Shown here: piece by piece, positions 8,298 through 17,375 of the stretch
How the letters are laid out: every line of letters begins with the position of its first letter
Position numbering within the stretch: position 1 is the first letter of the stretch
Assembly: GCF_016127015.1 (NCBI RefSeq)
Contig: NZ_CP065972.1
Span: forward strand, 124,001 to 188,000
DNA from: Corynebacterium tuberculostearicum
GTDB taxonomy: Bacteria > Actinomycetota > Actinomycetes > Mycobacteriales > Mycobacteriaceae
Length of the DNA: 64,000 bases
Direction: 5' to 3'
The notes under the pieces: generated by a model
Seen by the model: the letters and a program-made list of their open reading frames with translations, nothing else
Database searches by the model: none
What the model was told of the DNA's origin: nothing
Translations under genes and position numbers: made by a program

Positions 8298-9506
8298 ATG
8301 AACTACCGTCCCAATTTTCACCTCGCCCCGCCGCAAGGCCGCCTCAATGATCCCAATGGCGTCTTTGTAGATGGCGATACCCTGCACGTGTACTACCAGC
8401 ACGACCCGGCCTTTCCCAGCAAGCCCAAGCGTACGGGCTGGGGGCATGCGACGGCGAGCGTATCGGCTCCCACGCCGTGGCAGCACCACCCCGATGCCTT
8501 GTACCCGGACCTGCCCTATGATAAGGATGGCTGCTACTCGGGCGGGGCGGTGGTCGATGGCACCGACGTCTGGCTGTTTTATACGGGCAATCTGAAAGAG
8601 GACGGCCGCCGCATTCCGTCCCAGAATCGCGTGCGGGCCATCGATCCTTCGGGCCCAGAGGGTGGAATCTATCTCCGCGATGAGAATAACCCCCTTATCC
8701 CGGACTCCCCGGAGGGCTATACGGGGCACTTCCGCGATCCACAGATCACCCGCGATGGTGATGGCTGGCGGATGGTTATTGGCGCCCAAACCGAAGACGA
8801 ACGCGGCACCATCGTGATCTACCGCTCCGAAGACCTAGCGCAGTGGGAATTCCAGGGCGAGATTTCCTTCGACGATCCTTCGCAACTACCTGGGGGCTAC
8901 ATGTGGGAGTGTCCCAACCTCCTCACCTTGGGTGATAAGCAGGTGCTTATCTTCTGCCCACAGGCAGAAACGGATCGCTGCGGCTATATCGTGGGCACGC
9001 TGGATGGCTTAGACTTCCATATCGAGCGCGGCTTTACCCTCTTGGACCATGGCACCCAGTTCTATGCACCCCAGGCCACCGAGGACGGCATCCTACTGGG
9101 ATGGATGGGCATGCCCGCACAAGATGACACCCCGACGCACGGCTGGGTACATACCTTGACCTTGCCGCGCCGCATTTGGTTGGAGGATAACTACCTGCAC
9201 CAGAAGCCGCTGTGGTCCGCCCTGCCGGAGACCCACGGGCGCGAAGGCTTTGGCTCCACCATCGATATCAAGGGTGAAGGCTCCTTTGCTCTTATCGACG
9301 CCGCCGGGGACGAAGCCTTCCGCGTCACCCAACGCGACGGCACCATCGCCTTTAATGGTGGCAATCCCATCGATTGCCCGGATGGCGAGATGCGCTTGAT
9401 TGCCGACGGCTGCGCCGTTGAGGTCTACGCCGGAGGCGGTCGCATTGCTGCCTCTTTCGCAGTCTTCGGTGAGTCCCCCTGGCAGGGGTGGGAGCCGCGC
9501 GGCTAG
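8298..9506 (+). CDS. scrB: Sucrose-6-phosphate hydrolase, glycoside hydrolase family 32
   Basis: 402 residues. GH32 landmarks are the nucleophile motif NDPNG (Asp18), FRDP (transition-state stabiliser, about residue 150) and WECPN (acid/base Glu, about residue 209). A shortened beta-sandwich follows. No signal peptide, so it acts in the cytoplasm on sucrose-6-phosphate delivered by the EIIBCA encoded next, giving glucose-6-phosphate and fructose. At 402 residues it is somewhat short for the family, mostly through a reduced C-terminal domain. Confidence 0.9.
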   Translation: MNYRPNFHLAPPQGRLNDPNGVFVDGDTLHVYYQHDPAFPSKPKRTGWGHATASVSAPTPWQHHPDALYPDLPYDKDGCYSGGAVVDGTDVWLFYTGNLKEDGRRIPSQNRVRAIDPSGPEGGIYLRDENNPLIPDSPEGYTGHFRDPQITRDGDGWRMVIGAQTEDERGTIVIYRSEDLAQWEFQGEISFDDPSQLPGGYMWECPNLLTLGDKQVLIFCPQAETDRCGYIVGTLDGLDFHIERGFTLLDHGTQFYAPQATEDGILLGWMGMPAQDDTPTHGWVHTLTLPRRIWLEDNYLHQKPLWSALPETHGREGFGSTIDIKGEGSFALIDAAGDEAFRVTQRDGTIAFNGGNPIDCPDGEMRLIADGCAVEVYAGGGRIAASFAVFGESPWQGWEPRG

Positions 9507-9597
9507 GTATACCCGGAACCGGTGAAGTTGCCAACACTCTGCCCGAATGTGTGGACTTAGGCCCGAATCCCAGCTGTAATGGAAATAAGCAGTCACG

Positions 9598-9626
9598 TCC
9601 GGTACCCGGATGTGATCCGTTACACT
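9598..9626 (+). promoter_or_regulatory. Possible operator and -10 element upstream of the sucrose PTS gene
   Basis: TCCGG-TAC-CCGGA (9598-9610) is an inverted repeat, followed by TACACT (9621-9626) as a candidate -10. GAAGGG just before the ATG at 9640 can serve as the ribosome site. A related ACCCGGAACCGGT lies at 9510-9522, right after the hydrolase stop. Regulator unknown. Confidence 0.35.
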
Positions 9627-9639
9627 GAAGGGCTCTTCT

Positions 9640-11661
9640 ATGGACCACAAGGAAGTAGCCGCCCGCACGCTAAAGGCACTGGGCGGCGAAGACAACATCA
9701 TCGCACTCGCGCACTGCGCTACGCGCCTGCGCATGGTGCTGCAAGACTCGGACAAGGTGGATACCGCCGCGCTGGATAATGACCCCGACCTCAAGGGCAC
9801 CTTTGAGGCCGGCGGCATGTTCCAGGTCATCGTCGGCCCCGGCGACGTCAATATCGTCTTCCGGGAAATGACCAGCCTCATTTCCAAGGACGTGGCCGTA
9901 TCCACTGACCGTCTGAAAGACATCGCTGCCGAATCCGGCAATTGGTTTAGCCGTGCGGTCAAGGTGCTGGCGGATATCTTCGTGCCGCTCATCCCCATCT
10001 TGCTTGGTGGCGGTCTGCTCATGGCACTCAACAACGTCTTGACGGCCGAAGGGCTATTCGGCGACCAATCCGTCATCGAGATGTTCCCCGTCTGGGAAGG
10101 CTTCGCCGGTCTGGTTAATCTGCTTGCTTCTGCGCCCTTTGCCTTCCTGCCCATCCTCGTCGGCTTTACCGCGACGAAGCGCTTTGGCGGCAATGAATTC
10201 CTCGGCGCCGGCATGGCCATGGCGATGGTCATGCCCGATTTGGTCAGCGGCTACAACGTTGCCGAGGCCATCGACAACGGCGAAATGTCCTACTGGAATA
10301 TCTTCGGATTCGACGTCGCGCAGGCTGGCTACCAGGGCTCCATCCTGCCCATTTTGGTGATTTCGTGGATCCTCGCCACCCTGGAGAAATTCCTGCACAA
10401 GCACCTAAAGGGCACGGTTGATTTCATGCTCACCCCGCTGCTCACGCTGCTCATTACCGGCTTCCTTACCTTTATGGGCCTAGGCCCCATCCTGCGCACG
10501 GCCGGTGAATGGCTCGGCATGGGCTTGGCCAACCTCTATGACTTTGCCGGTCCAGTCGCCGGCTTCCTCTTCGGCCTCGTTTACTCGCCGATCGTGATTA
10601 CCGGCCTGCACCAATCCTTCCCGCCGATTGAGACGATGCTGTGGAACGAGGGTGGCTCCTTTATCTTCCCGATTGCCTCTATGGCCAATATTGCCCAAGG
10701 CGGCGTCGCACTCGCCGTGTACTTCCTGGCTCGCTCCGAAAAGCTCAAGGGTTTGGCCGGCGCTTCGGGTGTCTCCGCACTCTTTGGTATTACTGAGCCC
10801 GCAATCTTCGGCGTTAACCTACGCCTGCGCTGGCCGTTCTATATCGGCATGGCCGCTTCCGCCGTTTCTTCTGCCTTCATCGCCATCTTTGGCGTGCTTG
10901 CCGATGCTCTCGGTGCCGCCGGCTTCATCGGCTTCGTCTCTGTCCCCCGCTTTGTCCCTACCTTCCTGTTGTGCGGCGTTATTTCCTTCGTGGTCGCCTT
11001 TGTGAGCGCGTACCTCTACGGCCGCGTGCTCATCCGCAAGAATGGCTCCATCGACCCGGATGAGGTCAACCCTCCGGCAGCCGAAGCCCAAGCCGCCGCT
11101 GCCACCCCCGCTGCGGTAGCTGCCGACGATGCCTTCACCATCTTCTCCCCACTGGAGGGCACCGCCGTTCCTCTTTCTCAGGTCAGTGACCCCATGTTTG
11201 CCGGTGGCAAGTTGGGCCAAGGCGTGGCGATTGAGCCCACCGTGGGGAAACTGGTTGCGCCTGCCGACGGCAAAGTCACCGTCACCTTCCCCTCCCACCA
11301 CGCCTACGCCATCCGCACCAAGGACCCGGCAGTGGGCAATATCGATATCCTCATGCATATCGGTTTCGATACGGTAAACCTCAAAGGCGAGCACTTCACC
11401 TCCCACGTAAACAAGGGCGATGAGGTCAAGCGGGGCGATGTTCTTGCCGAATTCGATATCGACGCCATCAAGGCCGCCGGCCTTCCGGTAACCACCCCGG
11501 TGGTGGTCTCCAACTCCAAGAAGACCGGCCCCGTTATTCCTACCGAGGCCTTCCGCCCCGGCGAGCTCATTGGCTCCGGCACCGATATCTTCACCGTGGA
11601 CCCCAAGCCCGCCGTAGTACCGGTACAGACAGCCTCGCCGGCTTCCGACTCCGCGTCTTAA
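9640..11661 (+). CDS. ptsS: Sucrose-specific PTS enzyme II, EIIBCA fusion
   Basis: 673 residues in the order EIIB (1-85, phospho-Cys26 in HCATRLRMVL), EIIC (about 105-470, with GITEPAIFGV characteristic of the sucrose/beta-glucoside family) and EIIA (about 510-655, phospho-His573 in LMHIGFDTVNLKG). It imports sucrose with phosphorylation at the expense of HPr-P. Neighbouring scrB and fructokinase support sucrose as substrate, and the order resembles the ptsS region of C. glutamicum. Beta-glucosides are the main alternative, but the GH32 partner argues for sucrose. Confidence 0.9.
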   Translation: MDHKEVAARTLKALGGEDNIIALAHCATRLRMVLQDSDKVDTAALDNDPDLKGTFEAGGMFQVIVGPGDVNIVFREMTSLISKDVAVSTDRLKDIAAESGNWFSRAVKVLADIFVPLIPILLGGGLLMALNNVLTAEGLFGDQSVIEMFPVWEGFAGLVNLLASAPFAFLPILVGFTATKRFGGNEFLGAGMAMAMVMPDLVSGYNVAEAIDNGEMSYWNIFGFDVAQAGYQGSILPILVISWILATLEKFLHKHLKGTVDFMLTPLLTLLITGFLTFMGLGPILRTAGEWLGMGLANLYDFAGPVAGFLFGLVYSPIVITGLHQSFPPIETMLWNEGGSFIFPIASMANIAQGGVALAVYFLARSEKLKGLAGASGVSALFGITEPAIFGVNLRLRWPFYIGMAASAVSSAFIAIFGVLADALGAAGFIGFVSVPRFVPTFLLCGVISFVVAFVSAYLYGRVLIRKNGSIDPDEVNPPAAEAQAAAATPAAVAADDAFTIFSPLEGTAVPLSQVSDPMFAGGKLGQGVAIEPTVGKLVAPADGKVTVTFPSHHAYAIRTKDPAVGNIDILMHIGFDTVNLKGEHFTSHVNKGDEVKRGDVLAEFDIDAIKAAGLPVTTPVVVSNSKKTGPVIPTEAFRPGELIGSGTDIFTVDPKPAVVPVQTASPASDSAS

Positions 11662-11726
11662 TGCGCCGCATCCTTTAAAAGCCAACGGTGGGCATTCGGG
11701 TCCATCACATTAGGTCCATAGTGATC

Positions 11727-11766
11727 AGGCCGATCTGAGGAAAACTACTCCTCAGATCGGCCTTTT
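11727..11766 (+). terminator. Strong terminator after the sucrose PTS gene
   Basis: A perfect 15-bp stem (11727-11741 with 11749-11763) with a 7-base loop is followed by TTTTC. A third copy of the stem sequence in inverted order (CCTGATCAGATCGGCC, about 11782-11797) lies just downstream and could form an alternative pairing. Confidence 0.9.
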
Positions 11767-11849
11767 CTACCTCAATTAAGCCTGATCAGATCGGCCTTAA
11801 CTCGGATGGGCCCTTGACTCTGCGTGACCGCAGTTTTAGTCAGGCATAC

Positions 11850-11890
11850 AAAAAGCTGTGCCGGCCGGACCAAAGTCCGACCGGCACAGC
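11850..11890 (-). terminator. Terminator of the secreted sortase-type protein gene
   Basis: Read on the minus strand, GCTGTGCCGGTCGGAC pairs with GTCCGGCCGGCACAGC (one mismatch, 4-base loop) and is followed by a T-run (complement of AAAAA at 11850-11854). It lies 42 bases past the stop. Confidence 0.88.
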
Positions 11891-11931
11891 CAGTCTCAAT
11901 TCAGTTTCCTAATTGGTAGGAAGGCTCTTGC

Positions 11932-12864
11932 TTAAGCGAAGAACTTGCGGCGTGCGGCGAATGCGCCAGCAGCAACCATCGCAGCTACAGCCAGTGCAGC
12001 CAGAGCCTGCGCAACGGAGTTGGAGCCCGTCTCAGCGGACATACCACGTGCGGAGTCTGCGGACTCGCCAGCAGCTGGGGCAGATGGAGCGGAAGGGGCG
12101 TCAGCCTGAGCATTGTCGCCCTCAGCGAGCTGACCGCCCTGGGCGATAACTTCGTCCTTGTTAGCGTTCAGCATCTGCTCGGAAGCAGCCTTCTCCTCAG
12201 CGGTCGGCTGCTGATTCTTGCGTGCTTCGTCCTTGACGTAGGTCTTGCCATCCTGGGACAGGTACCAGGTGATGCCACCGATGATCAATGCAGCTGGCAG
12301 TGCCAACCAAGCCAGCTTCTTCTTGTCGAAGCCTGGCTTCGGATCCTCAGACGGGAACGCCTTTGCGTAAGCGTCACGCATCTCGTCGGTGATCTCTTCG
12401 TTTACCAGAGCTGGGTCGTTAACGTAGATAGCCGGATCCTTCAGGCTCTGGTACCACTCGTTGCCCTCTGCGTCCTTCTTGGTGGCTGGGGCAGGGATGC
12501 CCTCTTCTTCGGAGCCCTCGGAGTCAGTGCCCTCGGAGTCAGTACCCTCGGCGTCGGCTGCGCCTTCAGTATCGGTCTCGGTTCCAGGGGTCTCAGAATC
12601 AGTGTCTTCACTATCCTCGGACTGCTGACGCTCCCAGATAGCGCGAGCCTGATCTTCAGTGAGGGTAGGCGCGGTGTCCTCGCCGGCTGGGTTCTCAAAG
12701 CGGTCGCGTGGTGCGTAGCTGCCGTCGGGCTGCTTGTCGTAGGTAATGCCATCGGTTTCGATGGAAGCTGGTAGTGGCATCTGAGCCTGAGCAACAGCTG
12801 CGCCGCCAAAGGCGAGCGCGCCGGTCAGAACAGCAGCGGTCAGGGTCTGTGGCAAACGCTTCAT
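11932..12864 (-). CDS. Secreted, probably surface-anchored protein with acidic repeats and a variant sorting signal
   Basis: 310 residues from the ATG at 12864, which has GGAG 7 bases upstream; the longer reading to 13044 has no ribosome site. The Sec signal peptide MKRLPQTLTAAVLTGALAF is cut after AQA. An acidic repeat region (EGTDSEGTDSEG) follows at about 90-130, then a hydrophobic segment near 200 (LAWLALPAALIIGGITWYL), then a helical Gln/Ala region. The C-terminus has SAETG, a hydrophobic stretch and the basic tail RRKFFA, the layout of a cell-wall sorting signal although the pentapeptide is not LPxTG. A sortase gene lies 2 kb away. Function unknown. Confidence 0.75.
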   Translation of the reverse strand: MKRLPQTLTAAVLTGALAFGGAAVAQAQMPLPASIETDGITYDKQPDGSYAPRDRFENPAGEDTAPTLTEDQARAIWERQQSEDSEDTDSETPGTETDTEGAADAEGTDSEGTDSEGSEEEGIPAPATKKDAEGNEWYQSLKDPAIYVNDPALVNEEITDEMRDAYAKAFPSEDPKPGFDKKKLAWLALPAALIIGGITWYLSQDGKTYVKDEARKNQQPTAEEKAASEQMLNANKDEVIAQGGQLAEGDNAQADAPSAPSAPAAGESADSARGMSAETGSNSVAQALAALAVAAMVAAGAFAARRKFFA

Positions 12865-13402
12865 GTGTTTCTCCTTCGGGAAATATAGGTACGCGCCAAA
12901 AAGCAGATGTCTTTCTTGACGCAAACCACAATAGTCACACCGTTCCCAATTGTCACCCCAAAAACTTAAATTAACTGGACTTTTCATGTGTTGCATGTGT
13001 GAGAGTTGTGAAAATTTAGAACATGCGTGCCTGGATATTTGCACCGCAAGGCTTGAACGTGCGAACTAAAGTCCCAGATAGAGCGATTAAATACGACGGG
13101 CGAGGAGAATTGACCTATTCGAAACAAGGCTTTATGGGGGTATCCGGGGGTAATGCAGGGAATATTTAGGCGTTAGAGGGGGTGTCGGCAAGCAAAAGAC
13201 AGTGTTTTGGTAATGGTGCGCGCGTGTGGTTGAATGTGTAGGTTGCAAAAGCTGGTCGGCCCGTAGCGGTGCGTTTCCGAACCGCCGGTCCGAGACCCTT
13301 CGGCACAGTCCGTTGTAAAAGCTTGAGCATCGCAAGTTTGTAGACCGCGTGCGGCAAGGACGGAAATCTTACCGCACATCAATCCAGGTCAGGAGACCCA
13401 TA
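12865..13402. other. Intergenic region between the surface-protein gene and rplN
   Basis: No gene is supported in these 538 bases. For the minus-strand gene there is a plausible promoter: GTGACA (complement of 12951-12956), a 17-base spacer and TATTGT (complement of 12928-12933), giving a leader of about 57 bases. For rplN I see no convincing promoter. The last ~150 bases are GC-rich with several short complementary tracts and could be an untranslated leader. The rplN ribosome site AGGAG is at about 13391-13395. Confidence 0.45.
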
Positions 13403-13771
13403 GTGATTCAGCAAGAATCGCGTCTGCGCGTCGCCGACAACTCTGGTGCACGTGAACTGCTGTGCATCCGCGTTCTCGGCGGCTCTGTCCGACGCTCCGC
13501 TGGCATCGGCGACGTCATCGTCGCGACTGTCAAGGACGCTGTCCCAGGTGGCAACGTCAAGGAAGGCGACATTGTAAAGGCAGTTATCGTCCGTGCGAAG
13601 AAGGAAACCCGTCGTCCAGACGGCTCCTACATTCGCTTTGACGAGAACGCTGCAGTTGTTCTCAAGGGCGATAGCGAGCCTCGTGGTACCCGTATCTTCG
13701 GACCGGTTGCTCGCGAACTTCGTGACAAGCGTTTCATGAAGATCGTTTCTCTCGCACCGGAGGTGATCTAG
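13403..13771 (+). CDS. rplN: 50S ribosomal protein L14
   Basis: 122 residues from the GTG at 13403, the exact usual length of L14 (first residues [16 protein letters not shown]). An in-frame ATG at 13349 would add 18 residues unlike any L14. AGGAG lies about 9 bases upstream. Conserved blocks include [27 protein letters not shown] and [15 protein letters not shown]14 contacts 16S helix 14 in an intersubunit bridge. First gene of rplN-rplX-rplE. Confidence 0.97.
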   Translation: MIQQESRLRVADNSGARELLCIRVLGGSVRRSAGIGDVIVATVKDAVPGGNVKEGDIVKAVIVRAKKETRRPDGSYIRFDENAAVVLKGDSEPRGTRIFGPVARELRDKRFMKIVSLAPEVI

Positions 13772-13775
13772 TCTT

Positions 13776-14090
13776 ATGAAGATCCATAAGGGAGATATGG
13801 TGATCGTCATTTCGGGCCCAGATAAGGGCGCGAAGGGCAAGGTCATCGAGGCATACCCAAAGCGTGAAAAGGTCCTCGTAGAGGGCGTTAACCGCATCAA
13901 GAAGCACGTCGCAAACTCTGCTGCCGAGCGTGGCGCCGAGTCCGGCGGAATCGTTACCCAGGAAGCTCCGATCCACGTGTCTAACGTTGCGATCGTTGAC
14001 TCCGAAGGCAACCCGACCCGCGTGGGCTACCGTTTCGACGAGAACGGCAAGAAGGTCCGTATCGCGCGTAGCAACGGGAAGGACATCTAA
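13776..14090 (+). CDS. rplX: 50S ribosomal protein L24
   Basis: 104 residues. The KOW motif is at the N-terminus: [25 protein letters not shown], followed by [13 protein letters not shown]24 is an assembly initiator of the 50S subunit that binds the 5' region of 23S rRNA. It follows rplN by 4 bases and precedes rplE by 2 bases. Confidence 0.97.
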   Translation: MKIHKGDMVIVISGPDKGAKGKVIEAYPKREKVLVEGVNRIKKHVANSAAERGAESGGIVTQEAPIHVSNVAIVDSEGNPTRVGYRFDENGKKVRIARSNGKDI

Positions 14091-14092
14091 AA

Positions 14093-14644
14093 ATGAGCGA
14101 GAACTACACCCCGCGTCTGAAGACTCGCTACCGCGAGGAAATCCGCAAGACCCTGAATGACGAGTTCAACTACGACAACGTCATGCAGATCCCTGGCGTC
14201 ACCAAGGTTGTTGTCAACATGGGTGTTGGCGAAGCCGCACGTGACTCCAAGGTCATCAACGGCGCACTCGAGGACCTGACCGCTATTACCGGTCAGAAGC
14301 CGCAGCTGCGTCGCGCTAAGAAGTCCATCGCGAACTTCAAGCTCCGCGAGGGCATGCCCATCGGTGCACGCGTTACCCTGCGCGGCGACCGCATGTGGGA
14401 GTTCCTGGACCGCCTGCTGACCATCGCGCTGCCACGTATTCGTGACTTCCGCGGTCTGTCTGATCAGCAGTTCGACGGCCACGGCAACTACACCTTCGGC
14501 CTGTCCGAGCAGTCCATGTTCTACGAGATTGACATCGACAAGATCGACCGCCCTCGTGGTATGGACATCACCGTCGTTACCACCGCTACTAACGACGACG
14601 AGGGCCGCAAGCTCCTGCGCGAGCTCGGCTTCCCGTTCAAGTAA
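14093..14644 (+). CDS. rplE: 50S ribosomal protein L5
   Basis: 183 residues. L5 landmarks are the N-terminal [30 protein letters not shown], the conserved [26 protein letters not shown] and RDFRGL. L5 binds 5S rRNA and contacts the P-site tRNA. In many bacteria rpsN follows rplE; here there is a terminator and a sortase gene instead. Confidence 0.97.
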   Translation: MSENYTPRLKTRYREEIRKTLNDEFNYDNVMQIPGVTKVVVNMGVGEAARDSKVINGALEDLTAITGQKPQLRRAKKSIANFKLREGMPIGARVTLRGDRMWEFLDRLLTIALPRIRDFRGLSDQQFDGHGNYTFGLSEQSMFYEIDIDKIDRPRGMDITVVTTATNDDEGRKLLRELGFPFK

Positions 14645-14657
14645 ATAGAGCGCTAAG

Positions 14658-14695
14658 AAATCCCAACTCCCCGGAAGGGGCGTTGGGATTTTCTA
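14658..14695 (+). terminator. Terminator after rplE
   Basis: AAATCCCAAC pairs with GTTGGGATTT around an inner TCCCC/GGGG helix, followed by TCTAGTTTT. It lies 14 bases past the rplE stop and confirms that rplE ends its transcript. Confidence 0.88.
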
Positions 14696-14753
14696 GTTTT
14701 ACCGAGCAGCTTGACTTCAAAGGTGTGCAGGCGCCGGCTTGTGCGGGTGTGGC

Positions 14754-15635
14754 TTAGGCGCTTTCGGTCTCTGTGTGCGTGGTGCCCTCATACTGCCAGC
14801 CGACGACTGCGTTACGCACTGCCGGCTCCAAAGGGTTGGCAGGTTGAATGCAACTGATGGTGAGAAGGCGGCCGGGCATGGGGCCTTCGCCCCAAATAGA
14901 GGCGTCGTCAGAAAGCCCCTGTTTATCTGGATCGTGTAAGTCGGTAGCCGTATAGATGAGCCAGTTCTGGCCGGAGTTCTGTGTGCGCACGTAGAGCTTG
15001 TCCCCCAGATGAACCTTGTGCTCATTCGCGGAACCATCGTAGAGGTTATTGAAAACGCCTGGCACGCCCGCACCGGTATGGCCGGCAATGACCACGATGT
15101 CCTGGGACGTCGTGCCCGGCAGAGAATAAGGGCGGTCTTCGGCAGTATAGGTGCAGGCCTTATTCATGGAGTCCGGATTGATGGCACCGTTGACTACGCG
15201 GCAGGAGCCGTCTTGAAAATCGGCATGAACCTCAATAGCTGGGATGAAGAGCTCGACTGCAGGTGAAGGGTCGATGGCAGGTGCCTCTTCTGCAGTGACT
15301 TCATTGGTCTCTAGACCCTCTGGTGGGTTGACCACCCGGTTAATCGTGCTGGCGAGTAACACCGTGGCAACGATGCCGATAACCACGCGAAGGATGCCGG
15401 AGGACTTCCATACCTTTTTGATCCGCTCCCACAGCGTGGGTTTGCGGCGGTGTCGGGGAAGTGAGGTGTCCTCAATGCGGCGCGGTGGGCGGCGGCGCTG
15501 TTGTTGGCGGGTGCGCGTTTCGGTCTGGCGCCATTGGCGATCAGCATCTGTGCGGTCGGATCGCGATGGAACGCTGCGGCGCCCGTTAGCGGGAAGCCGA
15601 TTCGGCTCCCTCCGCGGCCGGTAGTGGGAATCCAT
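14754..15635 (-). CDS. Sortase (class E/F type, housekeeping-like)
   Basis: 293 residues. A basic Arg-rich N-terminus (1-65), one membrane anchor (about 72-92, GILRVVIGIVATVLLAST), then the sortase domain. The catalytic His is in VVIAGHTGAG, the Cys in LLTISCIQP, and the likely Arg in EPAVRNAVVGW. Sortases cleave a C-terminal sorting motif and attach the protein to peptidoglycan. CGGAGG lies 4 bases before the ATG. The probable substrate in this window is the SAETG-tailed protein at 11932-12864. Its catalytic loop is TISC rather than the classical TLxTC. Confidence 0.87.
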   Translation of the reverse strand: MDSHYRPRREPNRLPANGRRSVPSRSDRTDADRQWRQTETRTRQQQRRRPPRRIEDTSLPRHRRKPTLWERIKKVWKSSGILRVVIGIVATVLLASTINRVVNPPEGLETNEVTAEEAPAIDPSPAVELFIPAIEVHADFQDGSCRVVNGAINPDSMNKACTYTAEDRPYSLPGTTSQDIVVIAGHTGAGVPGVFNNLYDGSANEHKVHLGDKLYVRTQNSGQNWLIYTATDLHDPDKQGLSDDASIWGEGPMPGRLLTISCIQPANPLEPAVRNAVVGWQYEGTTHTETESA

Positions 15636-15774
15636 GCGACCTCCGAAGAGAAATACGGGTAATAGGAAAGTTCTAGCTTACAACGCAGTGTTATGCATAC
15701 CCGGAATTGACGCGGAATCAGGTGGTCAGGATAAGATTAGAAGGATTTAATACTCTTTGATTAATGAGGTAGAA

Positions 15775-16560
15775 ATGTCTCTCAATGATGCCGCCAAGGC
15801 GGCGGCCGTCAAGAAGGTCACCTTATTAGATGAATCCTTCGCCCGCTTTGCAGTTCGCGCGACCTTGGCGGGTGTGTACCTGTGTATCGGTACCGCCTTT
15901 GCCGGTGTGGTAGGCCAGGCCGTCAACGGCGTTGCGCCGGGAATGGGCTCCGTGGCTTTTGCCCTATTTTTCGGGATAGGCCTGTTCGCCATTCTGCTCT
16001 TGGGCGCCGATCTGGCTACCGGCAACATGATGTACATGGTCTATGCCGCTAGCAATAAGCACGTGGCGTGGGGCAAGGCCCTGTACCTGCTGCTCATCAC
16101 CACCATTTTCAACCTGGTAGGCGCGATCATCTTTGCCGCTATCATGGCGATGTCCGCTAAATTTGCAGACCTTGATCCCTCGCACCTTCTGGTAACGGTT
16201 TCTGAAGGCAAGCTCATCAAGTCCCCGCAAGGAATGCTGGTAGAGGCCATTGCCGCGAACTTTGTGGTCAACATGGGCATCGTCGGTGCCATCTTCGCTA
16301 AGGATGCGGCTTCGAAGTTCTTTGTCATCATTCCGATCATTGGCGCTTTCGTGGCGTTAGGCCTAGAGCACGTTATCGCGAACTTTTGCCTGTTTAGCAT
16401 CACGCTCTTCGCTTCCGATCCGGTGCCGGCAGCTCTGACCGCTGGTAACGTGGCTCTCAATTGGATCCTGGTCTGGATCGGCAACTTTATTGGCGGCGGC
16501 CTTTTGGTTGGCGGCGTCTACGCGTGGCTCAATCGCGGCCCGGAGGCCTACCGCGACTAA
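15775..16560 (+). CDS. Formate/nitrite transporter (FNT) family channel
   Basis: 261 residues from the ATG at 15775, preceded by GAGG at about 15766-15769; a TTG at 15757 is in frame but less likely. Six membrane helices are visible. FNT features are the N-terminal FAVRATLAGVYLCIGTAFAG and GADLATGNMMYMV, plus ANFVVNMGIVGAIFA and the AGNVALNWILVWIGNFIGGGLLVG block near the end. The channel passes formate, nitrite or related small anions. It converges on fdhD with a 4-bp overlap, which suggests a link to formate. A weak promoter TTGACG (15707-15712) with TAAGAT (15732-15737) is possible. Confidence 0.88.
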   Translation: MSLNDAAKAAAVKKVTLLDESFARFAVRATLAGVYLCIGTAFAGVVGQAVNGVAPGMGSVAFALFFGIGLFAILLLGADLATGNMMYMVYAASNKHVAWGKALYLLLITTIFNLVGAIIFAAIMAMSAKFADLDPSHLLVTVSEGKLIKSPQGMLVEAIAANFVVNMGIVGAIFAKDAASKFFVIIPIIGAFVALGLEHVIANFCLFSITLFASDPVPAALTAGNVALNWILVWIGNFIGGGLLVGGVYAWLNRGPEAYRD

Positions 16561-17375
16561 GCGAGTTCACCGGAATACAGATTAAAGCGGTCACCGCGGG
16601 CGAAACCGACGAGTGCCATGCCAGTTTCGCGGGCAGTCTCTACCGCTAGGGAGGAGGCGGCGCTGACAGCAACGAGCATGCCGAATCCGGCCATTGCGGC
16701 CTTTTGAACGAGTTCGAAGCTGGCGCGCGAGCTCATGACCAAAATGAGGTCGTCCGCGGGCAGGCGGTCTTCTAAAAGGAGGTGGCCGATGACCTTATCT
16801 GCGGCATTGTGACGGCCAATATCCTCGCGGATGACTACCGGTTCACCGTCTAGGGTGAAGGCGCCGGCGGCATGGATGCCGCCGGTCTTTTTAAATTGCT
16901 TCTGTTCAGCCCGGAGCTTGTCTGGCAGCTTGGCGACGACATGGGGATCCACCGGCACTCGGGGAATCCGGTAGCGGGTCTGTTTGGTCAAGGCCTCGAT
17001 AGAAGAGGTGCCACATACGCCGCAGGCGGAAGTGGTGGTGGTCAAGCGCAGATCGCTGAGGTCGAGCACATTCTTTTTTGTTAATTCGACGTCGAGCAAA
17101 TTGTAGGTATTCATGCCATCGACGGTGGCGCCGGCGCAGTAGCGGGCCTCGGCGACGTCGCCAAGCGAGGCAATGTGGCCCTCCGAATGTAAGAAACCGT
17201 GCGCCAACTCCACGTCATGGCCGGGAGTGCGCATGGTGGTGGTAATGGTCTGACCGCCTACGCGGATTTCCAAGGGCTCCTCGCCGGCGACCGTATCTGC
17301 GCGGGTATCGACCTGCAGGCCATCTCCCAGGCGGACCTTGGTGACGGCAAAGGTGGAGTTCTTGCGGCCGGCCAT
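16557..17375 (-). CDS. fdhD: Formate dehydrogenase accessory sulfurtransferase FdhD
   Basis: 272 residues. The family's cysteine motif is in TTSACGVCGTSS (about residue 114), and the second conserved block is GGIHAAGAFTLDGEPVVIREDIGRHNAADK. FdhD transfers sulfur from IscS to the molybdenum cofactor of formate dehydrogenase. Its start overlaps the stop of the small upstream gene (TAATG). No fdhF gene lies in this window, although in C. glutamicum the catalytic subunit is encoded next to fdhD at this same rplE-rpsH interval. Confidence 0.92.
   Translation of the reverse strand: MAGRKNSTFAVTKVRLGDGLQVDTRADTVAGEEPLEIRVGGQTITTTMRTPGHDVELAHGFLHSEGHIASLGDVAEARYCAGATVDGMNTYNLLDVELTKKNVLDLSDLRLTTTTSACGVCGTSSIEALTKQTRYRIPRVPVDPHVVAKLPDKLRAEQKQFKKTGGIHAAGAFTLDGEPVVIREDIGRHNAADKVIGHLLLEDRLPADDLILVMSSRASFELVQKAAMAGFGMLVAVSAASSLAVETARETGMALVGFARGDRFNLYSGELA

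Noticed and set aside
9093..10232. 379-residue minus-strand frame across scrB and ptsS
   Set aside because: It overlaps two strongly supported genes and has low-complexity Ser/Pro/Met composition.
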